Origin: Oligoflexia bacterium | GTDB lineage: Bacteria > Myxococcota_A > UBA796 > UBA2385 | NCBI GenBank assembly: GCA_013152105.1 | Contig: JAADHA010000319.1 | Coordinates: 1 to 5,149 of the forward strand | Direction: 5' to 3' | Length of the DNA stretch: 5,149 bases | Shown: positions 1 through 5,097 of the stretch, piece after piece | Layout: every line of letters begins with the position of its first letter | How positions within the stretch are numbered: the first letter of the stretch is position 1 | Translations under genes and position numbers: made by a program | The notes under the pieces: generated by a model | What the model saw: only the letters and a program-made list of their open reading frames with translations | The model's database searches: none | Told to the model about the DNA's origin: nothing

Positions 1-347
1 ACCTGTCGTGGATCTTTCTGCACCGAACCACGCCAGACGGCACCCTGAGCGACTGGCTCACCGTCCTGGGCACGGCCGCCGACACACCACAGTCCTTCAC
101 CGTCACCAGCTTGGACCTGAGCTTGGACCTGGACGCCGAGTGCTTCACCTTGGTTCAGGTGGATCCGGCCGGGGGCCGAGTCTCGTCTGCCGAGTCGCGC
201 TGTGCGACCCTCACAACCCTCCATCCACCGCTCGACGAGAACAGCACCCGGGGCTGTATGACCGCGCCGTCCGCGCCGCCCGCCGCGATCACCTGCCTGC
301 TGCTCCTTCCGGCCATCGTGATCCGACGCCGCAAGGGCGCCTGTTGA
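1..347 (+). CDS. C-terminal part of a secreted/surface protein with MYXO-CTERM-like tail (5' truncated)
   Basis: The reading frame is open from the window edge (first whole codon at 3) to TGA at 345-347, giving 114 visible residues. The codons have G/C-rich third positions, which supports this frame over the overlapping ones. The visible part contains a stretch ending in Val-Gln-Val-Asp-Pro-Ala-Gly-Gly with flanking cysteines, reminiscent of the last strands of an Ig-like or fibronectin-III-like domain; this is only a resemblance. The last 30 residues run Gly-Cys, a short Pro/Ala segment, a hydrophobic stretch (about ITCLLLLPAIVI) and then RRRK. That order (Cys, membrane segment, Arg cluster) is the layout of the MYXO-CTERM sorting tail of myxobacterial envelope proteins. 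Inference: an exported protein processed or anchored at its C-terminus. The stop overlaps the start of the downstream hydrolase, suggesting one operon. Function otherwise unknown; the N-terminus lies outside the window. Confidence 0.72.
   Translation, partial: LSWIFLHRTTPDGTLSDWLTVLGTAADTPQSFTVTSLDLSLDLDAECFTLVQVDPAGGRVSSAESRCATLTTLHPPLDENSTRGCMTAPSAPPAAITCLLLLPAIVIRRRKGAC
333..337 (+). promoter_or_regulatory. Probable ribosome binding site for the hydrolase, deciding a TTG start
   Basis: AAGGG lies 6 bases before TTG at 344. It sits inside the end of the upstream coding sequence and is the only purine-rich Shine-Dalgarno-like tract near a plausible start for the hydrolase. It supports TTG 344 rather than any upstream in-frame ATG. 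Confidence 0.5.
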
Positions 348-1810
348 CCCCAAAGACCGCGCTGGCAGCAGCCCTTGGGGGGGCCGCGGCCCTGAGCCTC
401 GGTCCAAGCCTGGCCTGCCGCCAGACGACCCCCGCGCCGACCCGCCCCAATATCGTGCTCCTGGTCTGGGAGACCACCCGCGCGGACCATGTCTCGGCGC
501 TGAGCTATCCACTGCGGACGACGCCCAATCTCGAGCTCCTGGCGGCAGAAGGCGTCGTCTTCGACAACAACATCGCCACCGCGCCGTGGACCCTGCCCAG
601 CGTCACCAGCCTGATGACCGGCCTCTCTCCGACCGCCCACGGCGTGCAGACCTACGAAGACGGGCTGGGCCCCCAAGACCCCACCCTGGCTGAACGCCTG
701 CGGGGCGCGGGCTACACAACCGCACTGCTCGGGGTGAACACCTTTTTTGAGGCAGACAAGGGACTTGAACGGGGCTTCGACTTCTACTTCGGCCAAGGCG
801 ACGTACCCGGCCCGGAGCTGTCTGATCGAATGCAGGGCTGGCTGGACAGCCGACCAACCGACCGACCCTTCTTCCTCTACCTGCACATCTTCGAGCCCCA
901 CTGCCCCTACGATCCACCGCCCGAATACGCGCACGTCTTCGACCCTCGACCCGCTTCGCTGTCCACCGACCGGGCCTATACGCGCGACGAGTGGGACCGG
1001 GTCTTTGGCTGCTTCCGACTGCCTCCCCCCGGCGCGGCTGGCCAGGCGGTCCTGGACATGAACAGCTACCTGTCCGCCTACGACGCCAACCTGCACTACA
1101 CGGACCACCTGACCGGGATCATGATTCAGCGCCTCCAAACGCGGGGCCTGATGGATGACACCCTGGTTGTCTTCGTCGGTGACCACGGCGAAGAGTTCCT
1201 GGAGCACGGCGACCACGGCCACGGCCGACACCTCTACCAGGAGTCCATCCACGTTCCTCTGATCATCCGCCCGGCGGGCACCGCCAAAGCCCGCGCCCGC
1301 TTTGCAGGACGACGGGTCGGAGCGCTGACCTCCTCTGTCGATATCGCCCCGACCATTCTGGCAGTCGCGGGCATCGACCCCAAGGCGCTGCCGCAGACTG
1401 AGCCCCAGCTCGAGGGCATCGACCTCTCGCCCACATGGCTTGGCCGAGGGCCGCCCCGGCAGCTCGCAGACCGGGCGGCTTTCGCAGGCACCGACCACGA
1501 GGCCCACCTGCGCAGCGTTCAGCACGGGGACTGGAAGCTCATCGTCGATGTCGGCCAGCCTGTCCAGGATCCAGACCTGCCTCCAACCCCCACGGCACAA
1601 CCGCCACCTCTGCTCTTCCAGCTCGAATCGGACCCTGAAGAACTCCACGATGTCGCGCAAGAGCACCCCGACATTGTGCGCGAGCTGATGCAGTCGCTGC
1701 AACAGCATGAGACCGCTGACCTGGCAAGGGCCGCCAAGATCGGGCACAGCGCCCGCCCCCTGGACCAAGAGACTCGCCTGGCTCTCCGGCGACTGGGCTA
1801 CCTGGAATGA
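344..1810 (+). CDS. Sulfatase-like hydrolase (alkaline phosphatase superfamily), exported, Thr-nucleophile type
   Basis: From TTG 344 the product is 488 aa. Residues 1-25 form a signal peptide: Lys4, an Ala/Leu-rich core, then Ser-Leu-Ala-Cys25. This could be a weak lipobox (Ser rather than Leu at -3) or a signal peptidase I site. The mature part opens with RPNIVLLVWETTRADH (from residue 34), the first metal-binding strand of sulfatases, with Glu43 where Asp is usual. The active-site segment APWTLPS places Thr83 at the position of the formylglycine Cys/Ser, so this is not a classical Cys-type sulfatase. The distal metal site is conserved as GDHGEE (Asp280, His281) followed by a His-rich stretch (around residues 287-296). 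The C-terminus has the usual WKLI strand, a 'DPEEL.DVA' segment and the LRRLGYL ending seen in this family. Expected role: envelope or periplasmic hydrolysis or transfer of a sulfate or phosphate ester; the substrate cannot be read from sequence. The TTGA overlap with the preceding gene implies coupled translation. An open frame extends upstream to position 8 but overlaps the neighbour's coding frame and is rejected as the start. Confidence 0.9.
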   Translation: MTPKTALAAALGGAAALSLGPSLACRQTTPAPTRPNIVLLVWETTRADHVSALSYPLRTTPNLELLAAEGVVFDNNIATAPWTLPSVTSLMTGLSPTAHGVQTYEDGLGPQDPTLAERLRGAGYTTALLGVNTFFEADKGLERGFDFYFGQGDVPGPELSDRMQGWLDSRPTDRPFFLYLHIFEPHCPYDPPPEYAHVFDPRPASLSTDRAYTRDEWDRVFGCFRLPPPGAAGQAVLDMNSYLSAYDANLHYTDHLTGIMIQRLQTRGLMDDTLVVFVGDHGEEFLEHGDHGHGRHLYQESIHVPLIIRPAGTAKARARFAGRRVGALTSSVDIAPTILAVAGIDPKALPQTEPQLEGIDLSPTWLGRGPPRQLADRAAFAGTDHEAHLRSVQHGDWKLIVDVGQPVQDPDLPPTPTAQPPPLLFQLESDPEELHDVAQEHPDIVRELMQSLQQHETADLARAAKIGHSARPLDQETRLALRRLGYLE

Positions 1811-1848
1811 AAGTCCGCTGACGCTGGTGAGACCCCTCGCCCGACTTG

Positions 1849-3114
1849 TCAGGCCGCGCCAGCCGACCTCGTGGGAAGCTGCGCTGGCAGCCCCTTCCGC
1901 ACGGGATCGAGCCACGAATCCGGCGCCACCGTTTTGTTGTGTTCGACCCAGTACTCCCGCGGCTGGGGGCGCCCCAGCAGGTAGCCCTGCAACAGATCGC
2001 ATCCCAACTCGGCCGCGAGGACAGCCTCCTCGGGACGCTCGATTCCCTCTGCCACCACCGTCGCCCCTTCCTCGCGCGCCAGCTTGACTACGGCCCCCAC
2101 GTAGCGCCGCTTGCGGGCATCGGTGTCACAGTCCGCCAGGGCCAAACGGTCCAGCTTGAAGAACTCGGGCTCCAGTGCCAGCAGCCTGGCCAGGTAGTCG
2201 AAGCCGCTACCCAGATCGTCCACCGCGATGCGGTATCCACAGGCACGCAGATGGGCCGCCGCCACCGCGACCTTGTCCACATCTTCAATGCGCCCGTTCT
2301 CGTTGACCTCAAGGACCACGCGCGAGGCGTAGCGCCGCAACGGGTGCGACTCCATCGCGTGTTCCTCTCGCAAGACCTGCGCCAAGCTCAGGTTTACCGT
2401 CACGATTCCGTCGAGACCCCCCGCGGCGATGTCGTCAGCGACATGGGAGATGATGCCGCGCTCCAGGTCGTCCTGTCGACCCAAGCGACTCGCGAGGTCG
2501 AGCACATGCCAAGCCGACGGGCAACAGGAAGCACGGCTGCGCACCAGGGCCTCGTATCCATAGACTGTTCCCGCGGTGGCGTCGACGAGCGGCTGCCACG
2601 CCATGTAGAGCTGGTCCACCGCTTCCTGGAATTGCACGGCCGCGGTCCGCTGGGCAGCGTCGTCCTGACCTCGGGCGGCATCGGCACTCCGCGCCGCCAC
2701 CATCATGCGTCGAAGCTCGAGCGCACGCGCCAGCGCCGCCCGCAGTTGGGAGGGAGTAGCGGGCAGGGTGATGCAGGTGAGCGCACCCGCGTTGACCGCA
2801 TCGACGGCCTGCGCCTCGCGACCAGGCGGAGCCAGGGCGATGATCGGCGTCAGGGTGCCGGCTTGACGCTCGAACGCGACCAGTCCGTTTCGATCCCGTC
2901 CCAACAGATCCACATGACAGATGGCCACATCCGGCTTCATATGCCGTAGCGCACGTCTGGCCTCGTCCCCTCCTCCGGTGACGATATTCACCGTACAATT
3001 CGCGTCTCCGATCAGGTCCTGCAGCCGCTGTGCGACCGCCGGATCCGGCACCACCAGCAACAGCTTGACGGTCTCCGCGACCACGTTCGCCTGGGTCCAA
3101 GCTTCAGACAGCAT
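1849..3114 (-). CDS. Pseudo-receiver-EAL protein, probable active c-di-GMP phosphodiesterase
   Basis: 421 aa from ATG at 3114-3112, with GAGGA at a 7-base spacing (+ strand 3122-3126). Residues about 16-130 resemble a CheY-type receiver, but the phospho-acceptor position is His67 (in PDVAICH), the acidic pocket is reduced to Asp24, and the conserved Thr/Ser and Lys are replaced by Ala and Leu. It is therefore unlikely to be phosphorylated normally. A helical linker (about 125-165) leads to the EAL domain (about 165-385). Motifs in order: YEALVR with Glu188; VNLS with Asn241; VLEV with Glu269; VDDLGSGF with Asp299-Asp300; FKLDR with Lys320 and Asp322; AEGIE with Glu356; LLQGYLLGRP with Gln376. 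By family knowledge these are the metal-binding and catalytic positions, and all are present, so hydrolysis of c-di-GMP to pGpG in the cytoplasm is expected. The last 35 residues are an unassigned tail. It is the second gene of a two-gene - strand unit, 59 bases after a paralogue, and lies in a divergent locus with a PilZ receptor. It converges with the hydrolase, leaving a 38-base gap. Confidence 0.93.
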   Translation of the reverse strand: MLSEAWTQANVVAETVKLLLVVPDPAVAQRLQDLIGDANCTVNIVTGGGDEARRALRHMKPDVAICHVDLLGRDRNGLVAFERQAGTLTPIIALAPPGREAQAVDAVNAGALTCITLPATPSQLRAALARALELRRMMVAARSADAARGQDDAAQRTAAVQFQEAVDQLYMAWQPLVDATAGTVYGYEALVRSRASCCPSAWHVLDLASRLGRQDDLERGIISHVADDIAAGGLDGIVTVNLSLAQVLREEHAMESHPLRRYASRVVLEVNENGRIEDVDKVAVAAAHLRACGYRIAVDDLGSGFDYLARLLALEPEFFKLDRLALADCDTDARKRRYVGAVVKLAREEGATVVAEGIERPEEAVLAAELGCDLLQGYLLGRPQPREYWVEHNKTVAPDSWLDPVRKGLPAQLPTRSAGAA

Positions 3115-3121
3115 GGTGTAT

Positions 3122-3126
3122 TCCTC
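3122..3126 (-). promoter_or_regulatory. Ribosome binding site of the downstream EAL gene
   Basis: On the - strand this reads GAGGA, 7 bases before ATG 3114. It lies in the 59-base gap after the upstream paralogue, so this gene has its own initiation signal and need not depend on coupling. Confidence 0.7.
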
Positions 3127-3173
3127 ACGAACTCAGGATGGTGTCAGCCGCTTGCAGCCGACGACAGACGCGT

Positions 3174-4328
3174 TCAGTCGAAGGTGACCCGGGGAACGCC
3201 AAGCAGAAAACCCTGGGTGAGGTCGCAGCCCAACTCCACCGCTGTCAGGTGTTCCTCGGTGCGCTCGATGCCCTGCGCGACCACCCAGGCACCCTCGGCA
3301 TGCGCCATCTCCACGACCTCGGTGATGTAGCGCTGCTTGATCTTGCTCTGGTCACAGCGGTGAACCAGAGCCGCACCCAGTTTGTAGATGTCCGGTGCCA
3401 GAACCCGCATCCGAACCAGCGAGGCCGTCGAACTGTTGATGTCACCCGCGGCGATGCGGTAGCCGCACTCGCGCATACGGGCCAAGGTCGCCAGGACCTC
3501 GGGCGTCAGGGGAATCGGGAAGTCCTGGCTGAACTCCATGACCACACGACTGGCATAAGGCAATAGCGGATCAGCGTCCGTGCCCAGCACACCCTGGGTC
3601 AGCTCCGAGACGCTGGCATTGACGAAGAAGGTACGCCACTGTGCGGCATCTTCGAAGTGAATGGCGAGCAACTCCCGGACCCGGTCGTCCACGTCTTGGA
3701 CTCGTCCCAAACGCTCCGCAACAGCCAGCAATGGACTTGCGCTTGGAAAGCGAGTGGAGGTTGTGCGCAACAGGACCTCGTAGCCCACCACACAGTTGGT
3801 CTTGGCCCGAACGACCGGCTGGAAGACCAGGTACAGACCCCCCAGGGCCTGGTTGAAGAGCTGGGACAGTGCCAGGTGGTCCTGGGCTTCGAACGGTGCG
3901 TCTTCGGACTCCGCCGAAACCGAGGACTTCTCCTGTTGTGTGGCCATGATCCGCTCGATCGCGCCACCCAGGGCCCCTCGACCCACCACCTCGGTAATCA
4001 GGCCATCAGCCGGAGCCGAATCGGTGCTGGCGATCGTCACGTCATCCGCGGCATCCTTCACCAGGATCATGGGCAGCGTCGGGTGACGCAGTTGCATCCA
4101 GGCGCCGAGCTCGCCCGAAGCCTGAGTGTCCGATCCATCGCAGATCACAAGATCCACATTCCCCTGCTCGACCCGGGCGAAGGCATCTTCGCAGCGGGGA
4201 CAGGAGACGGCGATATGGCCCAGCGCGTTCACAACATCAGCGAGGTACGATCCCGAATCACCTTGTGTCTCGACAGCGAGCACATGCAAGGAGCGAGGGG
4301 GAAGACACACGGAGAAAGCAGCAGACAC
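3174..4328 (-). CDS. Receiver-like/degenerate EAL protein, probable non-catalytic c-di-GMP signalling partner
   Basis: 384 aa from GTG at 4328-4326, chosen because GGAG sits 6 bases upstream (+ strand 4335-4338). The domain order matches its downstream neighbour, so the two are probably tandem paralogues. Residues about 13-130 look like a receiver: Asp64 (in VDLVICD) sits at the phospho-acceptor position, but the acidic pair is Glu20-Thr21, and the conserved Thr/Ser and Lys are not evident. The EAL domain spans about 150-384. Retained positions are Glu184 (as EVL, not EAL), Asn237, Glu265, Asp296, Lys316 and Gln372 (TQGFLLG). Lost positions: the first Asp of the DD pair is Gly295, the FGTG loop that follows is INSS, KxD has become KLG (Gly318), and the Glu of AEG is Gln352. 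By family knowledge these changes should abolish or badly impair metal-dependent hydrolysis. Inference: a pseudo-phosphodiesterase that binds nucleotide, protein, or its paralogue through the EAL dimer interface. It is the first gene after a consensus sigma-54 promoter. Confidence 0.9.
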   Translation of the reverse strand: MSAAFSVCLPPRSLHVLAVETQGDSGSYLADVVNALGHIAVSCPRCEDAFARVEQGNVDLVICDGSDTQASGELGAWMQLRHPTLPMILVKDAADDVTIASTDSAPADGLITEVVGRGALGGAIERIMATQQEKSSVSAESEDAPFEAQDHLALSQLFNQALGGLYLVFQPVVRAKTNCVVGYEVLLRTTSTRFPSASPLLAVAERLGRVQDVDDRVRELLAIHFEDAAQWRTFFVNASVSELTQGVLGTDADPLLPYASRVVMEFSQDFPIPLTPEVLATLARMRECGYRIAAGDINSSTASLVRMRVLAPDIYKLGAALVHRCDQSKIKQRYITEVVEMAHAEGAWVVAQGIERTEEHLTAVELGCDLTQGFLLGVPRVTFD

Positions 4329-4334
4329 GTAGTG

Positions 4335-4338
4335 CTCC
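4335..4338 (-). promoter_or_regulatory. Ribosome binding site deciding the GTG start of the degenerate EAL gene
   Basis: GGAG on the - strand, 6 bases before GTG 4328. A TTG 13 codons downstream is an alternative but lacks such support. The GTG start also places the sigma-54 promoter at a reasonable leader distance of about 46 bases. Confidence 0.68.
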
Positions 4339-4347
4339 GGGGAGATG

Positions 4348-4369
4348 CAGCGGGCCGTAAGCCGCGCTG
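4348..4369 (-). other. Possible leader hairpin of the EAL operon mRNA
   Basis: CAGCG+GGC (4348-4355) pairs with GCC+CGCTG (4361-4369), with one unpaired base (4364) and a 5-base loop. It lies within the predicted transcript leader, between the predicted start near 4374 and the ribosome binding site. It could affect mRNA stability or initiation. An 8-pair interrupted stem in GC-rich DNA can arise by chance, so this is tentative. Confidence 0.3.
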
Positions 4370-4384
4370 GGCGGGGCGGGGTGT

Positions 4385-4400
4385 TGCAAGCCGCGTGCCA
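4385..4400 (-). promoter_or_regulatory. Sigma-54 (RpoN) -24/-12 promoter of the EAL-protein operon
   Basis: Read on the - strand from 4400 to 4385 this is TGGCACGCGGCTTGCA. It matches the established consensus TGGCACG-N4-TTGCW at all 12 defined positions, with the -24 GG and -12 GC exactly 12 bases apart. Taking the C at 4386 as -12, transcription would begin near 4374, leaving a leader of about 46 bases to GTG 4328. It lies in the non-coding divergent region and points the right way. Sigma-54 promoters need an ATP-driven enhancer-binding protein, which is not encoded in this window. Confidence 0.85.
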
Positions 4401-4461
4401 CTCACCTGGTCATCGAGAAGCACGCGCCACAGTACCCCGAGCCCACAACCGTGCCACCACA

Positions 4462-4481
4462 CCCGTTCCAACCTGTTCCAA
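4462..4481. repeat. Tandem 10-base repeat (GTTCCAA), candidate shared enhancer/activator site
   Basis: CCCGTTCCAA (4462-4471) is followed directly by CCTGTTCCAA (4472-4481), 9 of 10 bases identical, so the copies fall on nearly the same face of the helix. It lies about 120-140 bases upstream of the predicted + start (4602) and about 88-107 bases upstream of the predicted - start (4374), within the usual range for sigma-54 enhancer sites. A short inverted pair, GTGCC (4451-4455) and GGCAC (4484-4488), flanks it. A role as an activator site is inference. Confidence 0.4.
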
Positions 4482-4516
4482 GCGGCACACCACCTGAGAT
4501 CCCATGGACTGCGATG

Positions 4517-4546
4517 CCTGGCCGGAGAGGGGCCCGTGCAGCCAGG
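4517..4546. repeat. Short spaced inverted repeat in the divergent region
   Basis: CCTGGC (4517-4522) and GCCAGG (4541-4546) are perfect 6-base inverted arms 18 bases apart, upstream of the + strand promoter. They could be an operator half-site pair. At this length and base composition chance is a serious alternative. Confidence 0.2.
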
Positions 4547-4575
4547 GACAGCATCCGCCTGGCACTGCCAGCGCC

Positions 4576-4591
4576 TGGCATGAACAGTGCA
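4576..4591 (+). promoter_or_regulatory. Sigma-54 (RpoN) -24/-12 promoter of the PilZ gene
   Basis: TGGCATGAACAGTGCA matches TGGCACG-N4-TTGCW at 10 of 12 defined positions, including the invariant GG (4577-4578) and GC (4589-4590) at the correct 12-base offset. Transcription would start near 4602, about 61 bases before ATG 4663. A second, poorer -24/-12-like match begins 16 bases upstream (TGGCAC at 4560-4565, GC at 4573-4574), created by a 9-base direct repeat CGCCTGGCA at 4556-4564 and 4572-4580. Confidence 0.68.
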
Positions 4592-4604
4592 TAGACAGTG
4601 CATA
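4584..4604 (+). repeat. Two copies of ACAGTGCATA overlapping the -12 box and predicted start site
   Basis: ACAGTGCATA occurs perfectly at 4584-4593 and 4595-4604, an 11-base period or about one helical turn. The first copy contains the -12 element and the second covers the predicted start at 4602. This is where a repressor could block open-complex formation. Such a role is inferred. Confidence 0.45.
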
Positions 4605-4619
4605 CTGCGCCCGCAACCT

Positions 4620-4640
4620 CCGGCCACCACAGGTGGTCGG
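4620..4640 (+). other. Strong hairpin in the PilZ mRNA leader
   Basis: CCGGCCACC (4620-4628) pairs with GGTGGTCGG (4632-4640): nine pairs including one G-U, with a 3-base ACA loop. It ends 10 bases before the ribosome binding site at 4651 and lies wholly in the predicted leader. It is too far upstream to cover the Shine-Dalgarno itself, and no U-tract follows, so stability or protein binding is more likely than termination. Confidence 0.5.
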
Positions 4641-4650
4641 TCCGCCCGAC

Positions 4651-4656
4651 AAGGAG
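4651..4656 (+). promoter_or_regulatory. Ribosome binding site deciding the PilZ start
   Basis: AAGGAG, 6 bases before ATG 4663. This strong Shine-Dalgarno rules in favour of 4663 over the in-frame ATG at 4504, which would place the sigma-54 promoter inside the coding region. Confidence 0.88.
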
Positions 4657-4662
4657 CCCGTC

Positions 4663-5097
4663 ATGAACCATGACCCAATGGGCACACAGAGCCAGGCCTC
4701 TGAAGAGACGCCCGGATCCGAGTCCGCGGTCCACCAGGGCGTCGGACGGACTGGTCGCCGCGCGACACCACGCGTCGCCTTCGAGGCTCTGGTCAGCCTC
4801 AGCTCCGAGACCTGCTTCGTGACAGGCGACGCCGAGAACATCTCCCAAGGGGGGATCTATGTCGCGACCCTCTCTCCACCTCCAGAGGGAGAGATCGTGA
4901 CCGTGCGCATTCGTGTCGATGAGGACTCCTGCCCACCCCTCCCGGTCACCGGCCGTGTCGCCTGGGTGCGCCGAGACGAGCTGGGCGAAGCGCTCGGCTG
5001 TGGCATCTCCTTTACCGACGTCGACGGCGTCACCGAGGCTGGGCTGCATGCGATGATCGATCGCGTCGACCGCGAACCCCTGATGTGGGAGTTCTGA
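4663..5097 (+). CDS. Single-domain PilZ protein, c-di-GMP receptor
   Basis: 144 aa from ATG 4663. Residues 1-30 are a hydrophilic, Ser/Glu/Gln-rich, probably disordered N-terminus. The PilZ domain (about 31-135) has both c-di-GMP-binding motifs: RxxxR as Arg33-Ala-Thr-Pro-Arg37, and NxSxxG as Asn59-Ile-Ser61-Gln-Gly-Gly64 followed by IYVAT. Downstream come the expected barrel strands, including GRVAWVRR (97-104) and LGCGISF (111-117). No membrane segment or signal peptide is seen, so it is cytosolic. The layout is close to the stand-alone PilZ family described as paralogous in Myxococcus xanthus (TIGR02266, from memory). Expected role: bind c-di-GMP and pass the signal to a partner protein; the partner is unknown. 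It is transcribed divergently from the two EAL genes, with its own sigma-54 promoter candidate. With both motifs intact, c-di-GMP binding is likely. Confidence 0.92.
   Translation: MNHDPMGTQSQASEETPGSESAVHQGVGRTGRRATPRVAFEALVSLSSETCFVTGDAENISQGGIYVATLSPPPEGEIVTVRIRVDEDSCPPLPVTGRVAWVRRDELGEALGCGISFTDVDGVTEAGLHAMIDRVDREPLMWEF

Noticed and set aside
8..343. Upstream extension of the hydrolase frame to an ATG at 8
   Set aside because: This stretch overlaps the better-supported frame ending at 347, reads as Arg/His/Pro-rich low-quality protein, and lies before a clear signal peptide starting at 344.
1811..1848. Bidirectional terminator in the convergent gap between the hydrolase and EAL genes
   Set aside because: Only a 5-pair AAGTC/GACTT match (1811-1815, 1843-1847) with a large loop and no T-run was found; too weak to call.
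155..2002. 615-aa open frame antisense to the hydrolase
   Set aside because: A shadow of a GC-rich gene: no recognisable domain, no ribosome site, and it runs into the EAL gene, while the opposite strand has all sulfatase motifs.
1846..2949. 367-aa + strand open frame opposite the 421-aa EAL gene
   Set aside because: The - strand encodes a complete EAL domain here; the + frame is Arg/His/Gln-rich with no domain and no initiation signal.
4446..4455. Another - strand sigma-54 element at the TGGCAC complement at 4450-4455
   Set aside because: The -24-like box is good, but the GC that should form -12 is one base out of register, and spacing is critical for sigma-54.
3657..4583. 308-aa + strand open frame opposite the degenerate EAL gene
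   Set aside because: It runs through the divergent promoter region and has no recognisable motif; it is the complement of a real coding strand.
4504..4662. Longer PilZ protein starting at ATG 4504
   Set aside because: It has no Shine-Dalgarno, an odd Cys/Trp/His-rich composition, and would contain the promoter and leader hairpin; ATG 4663 follows AAGGAG.
4602..4662. c-di-GMP riboswitch in the pilZ or EAL leader
   Set aside because: The predicted leaders (about 61 and 46 bases) are too short and show only simple hairpins, not the multi-helix fold of known c-di-GMP riboswitches.
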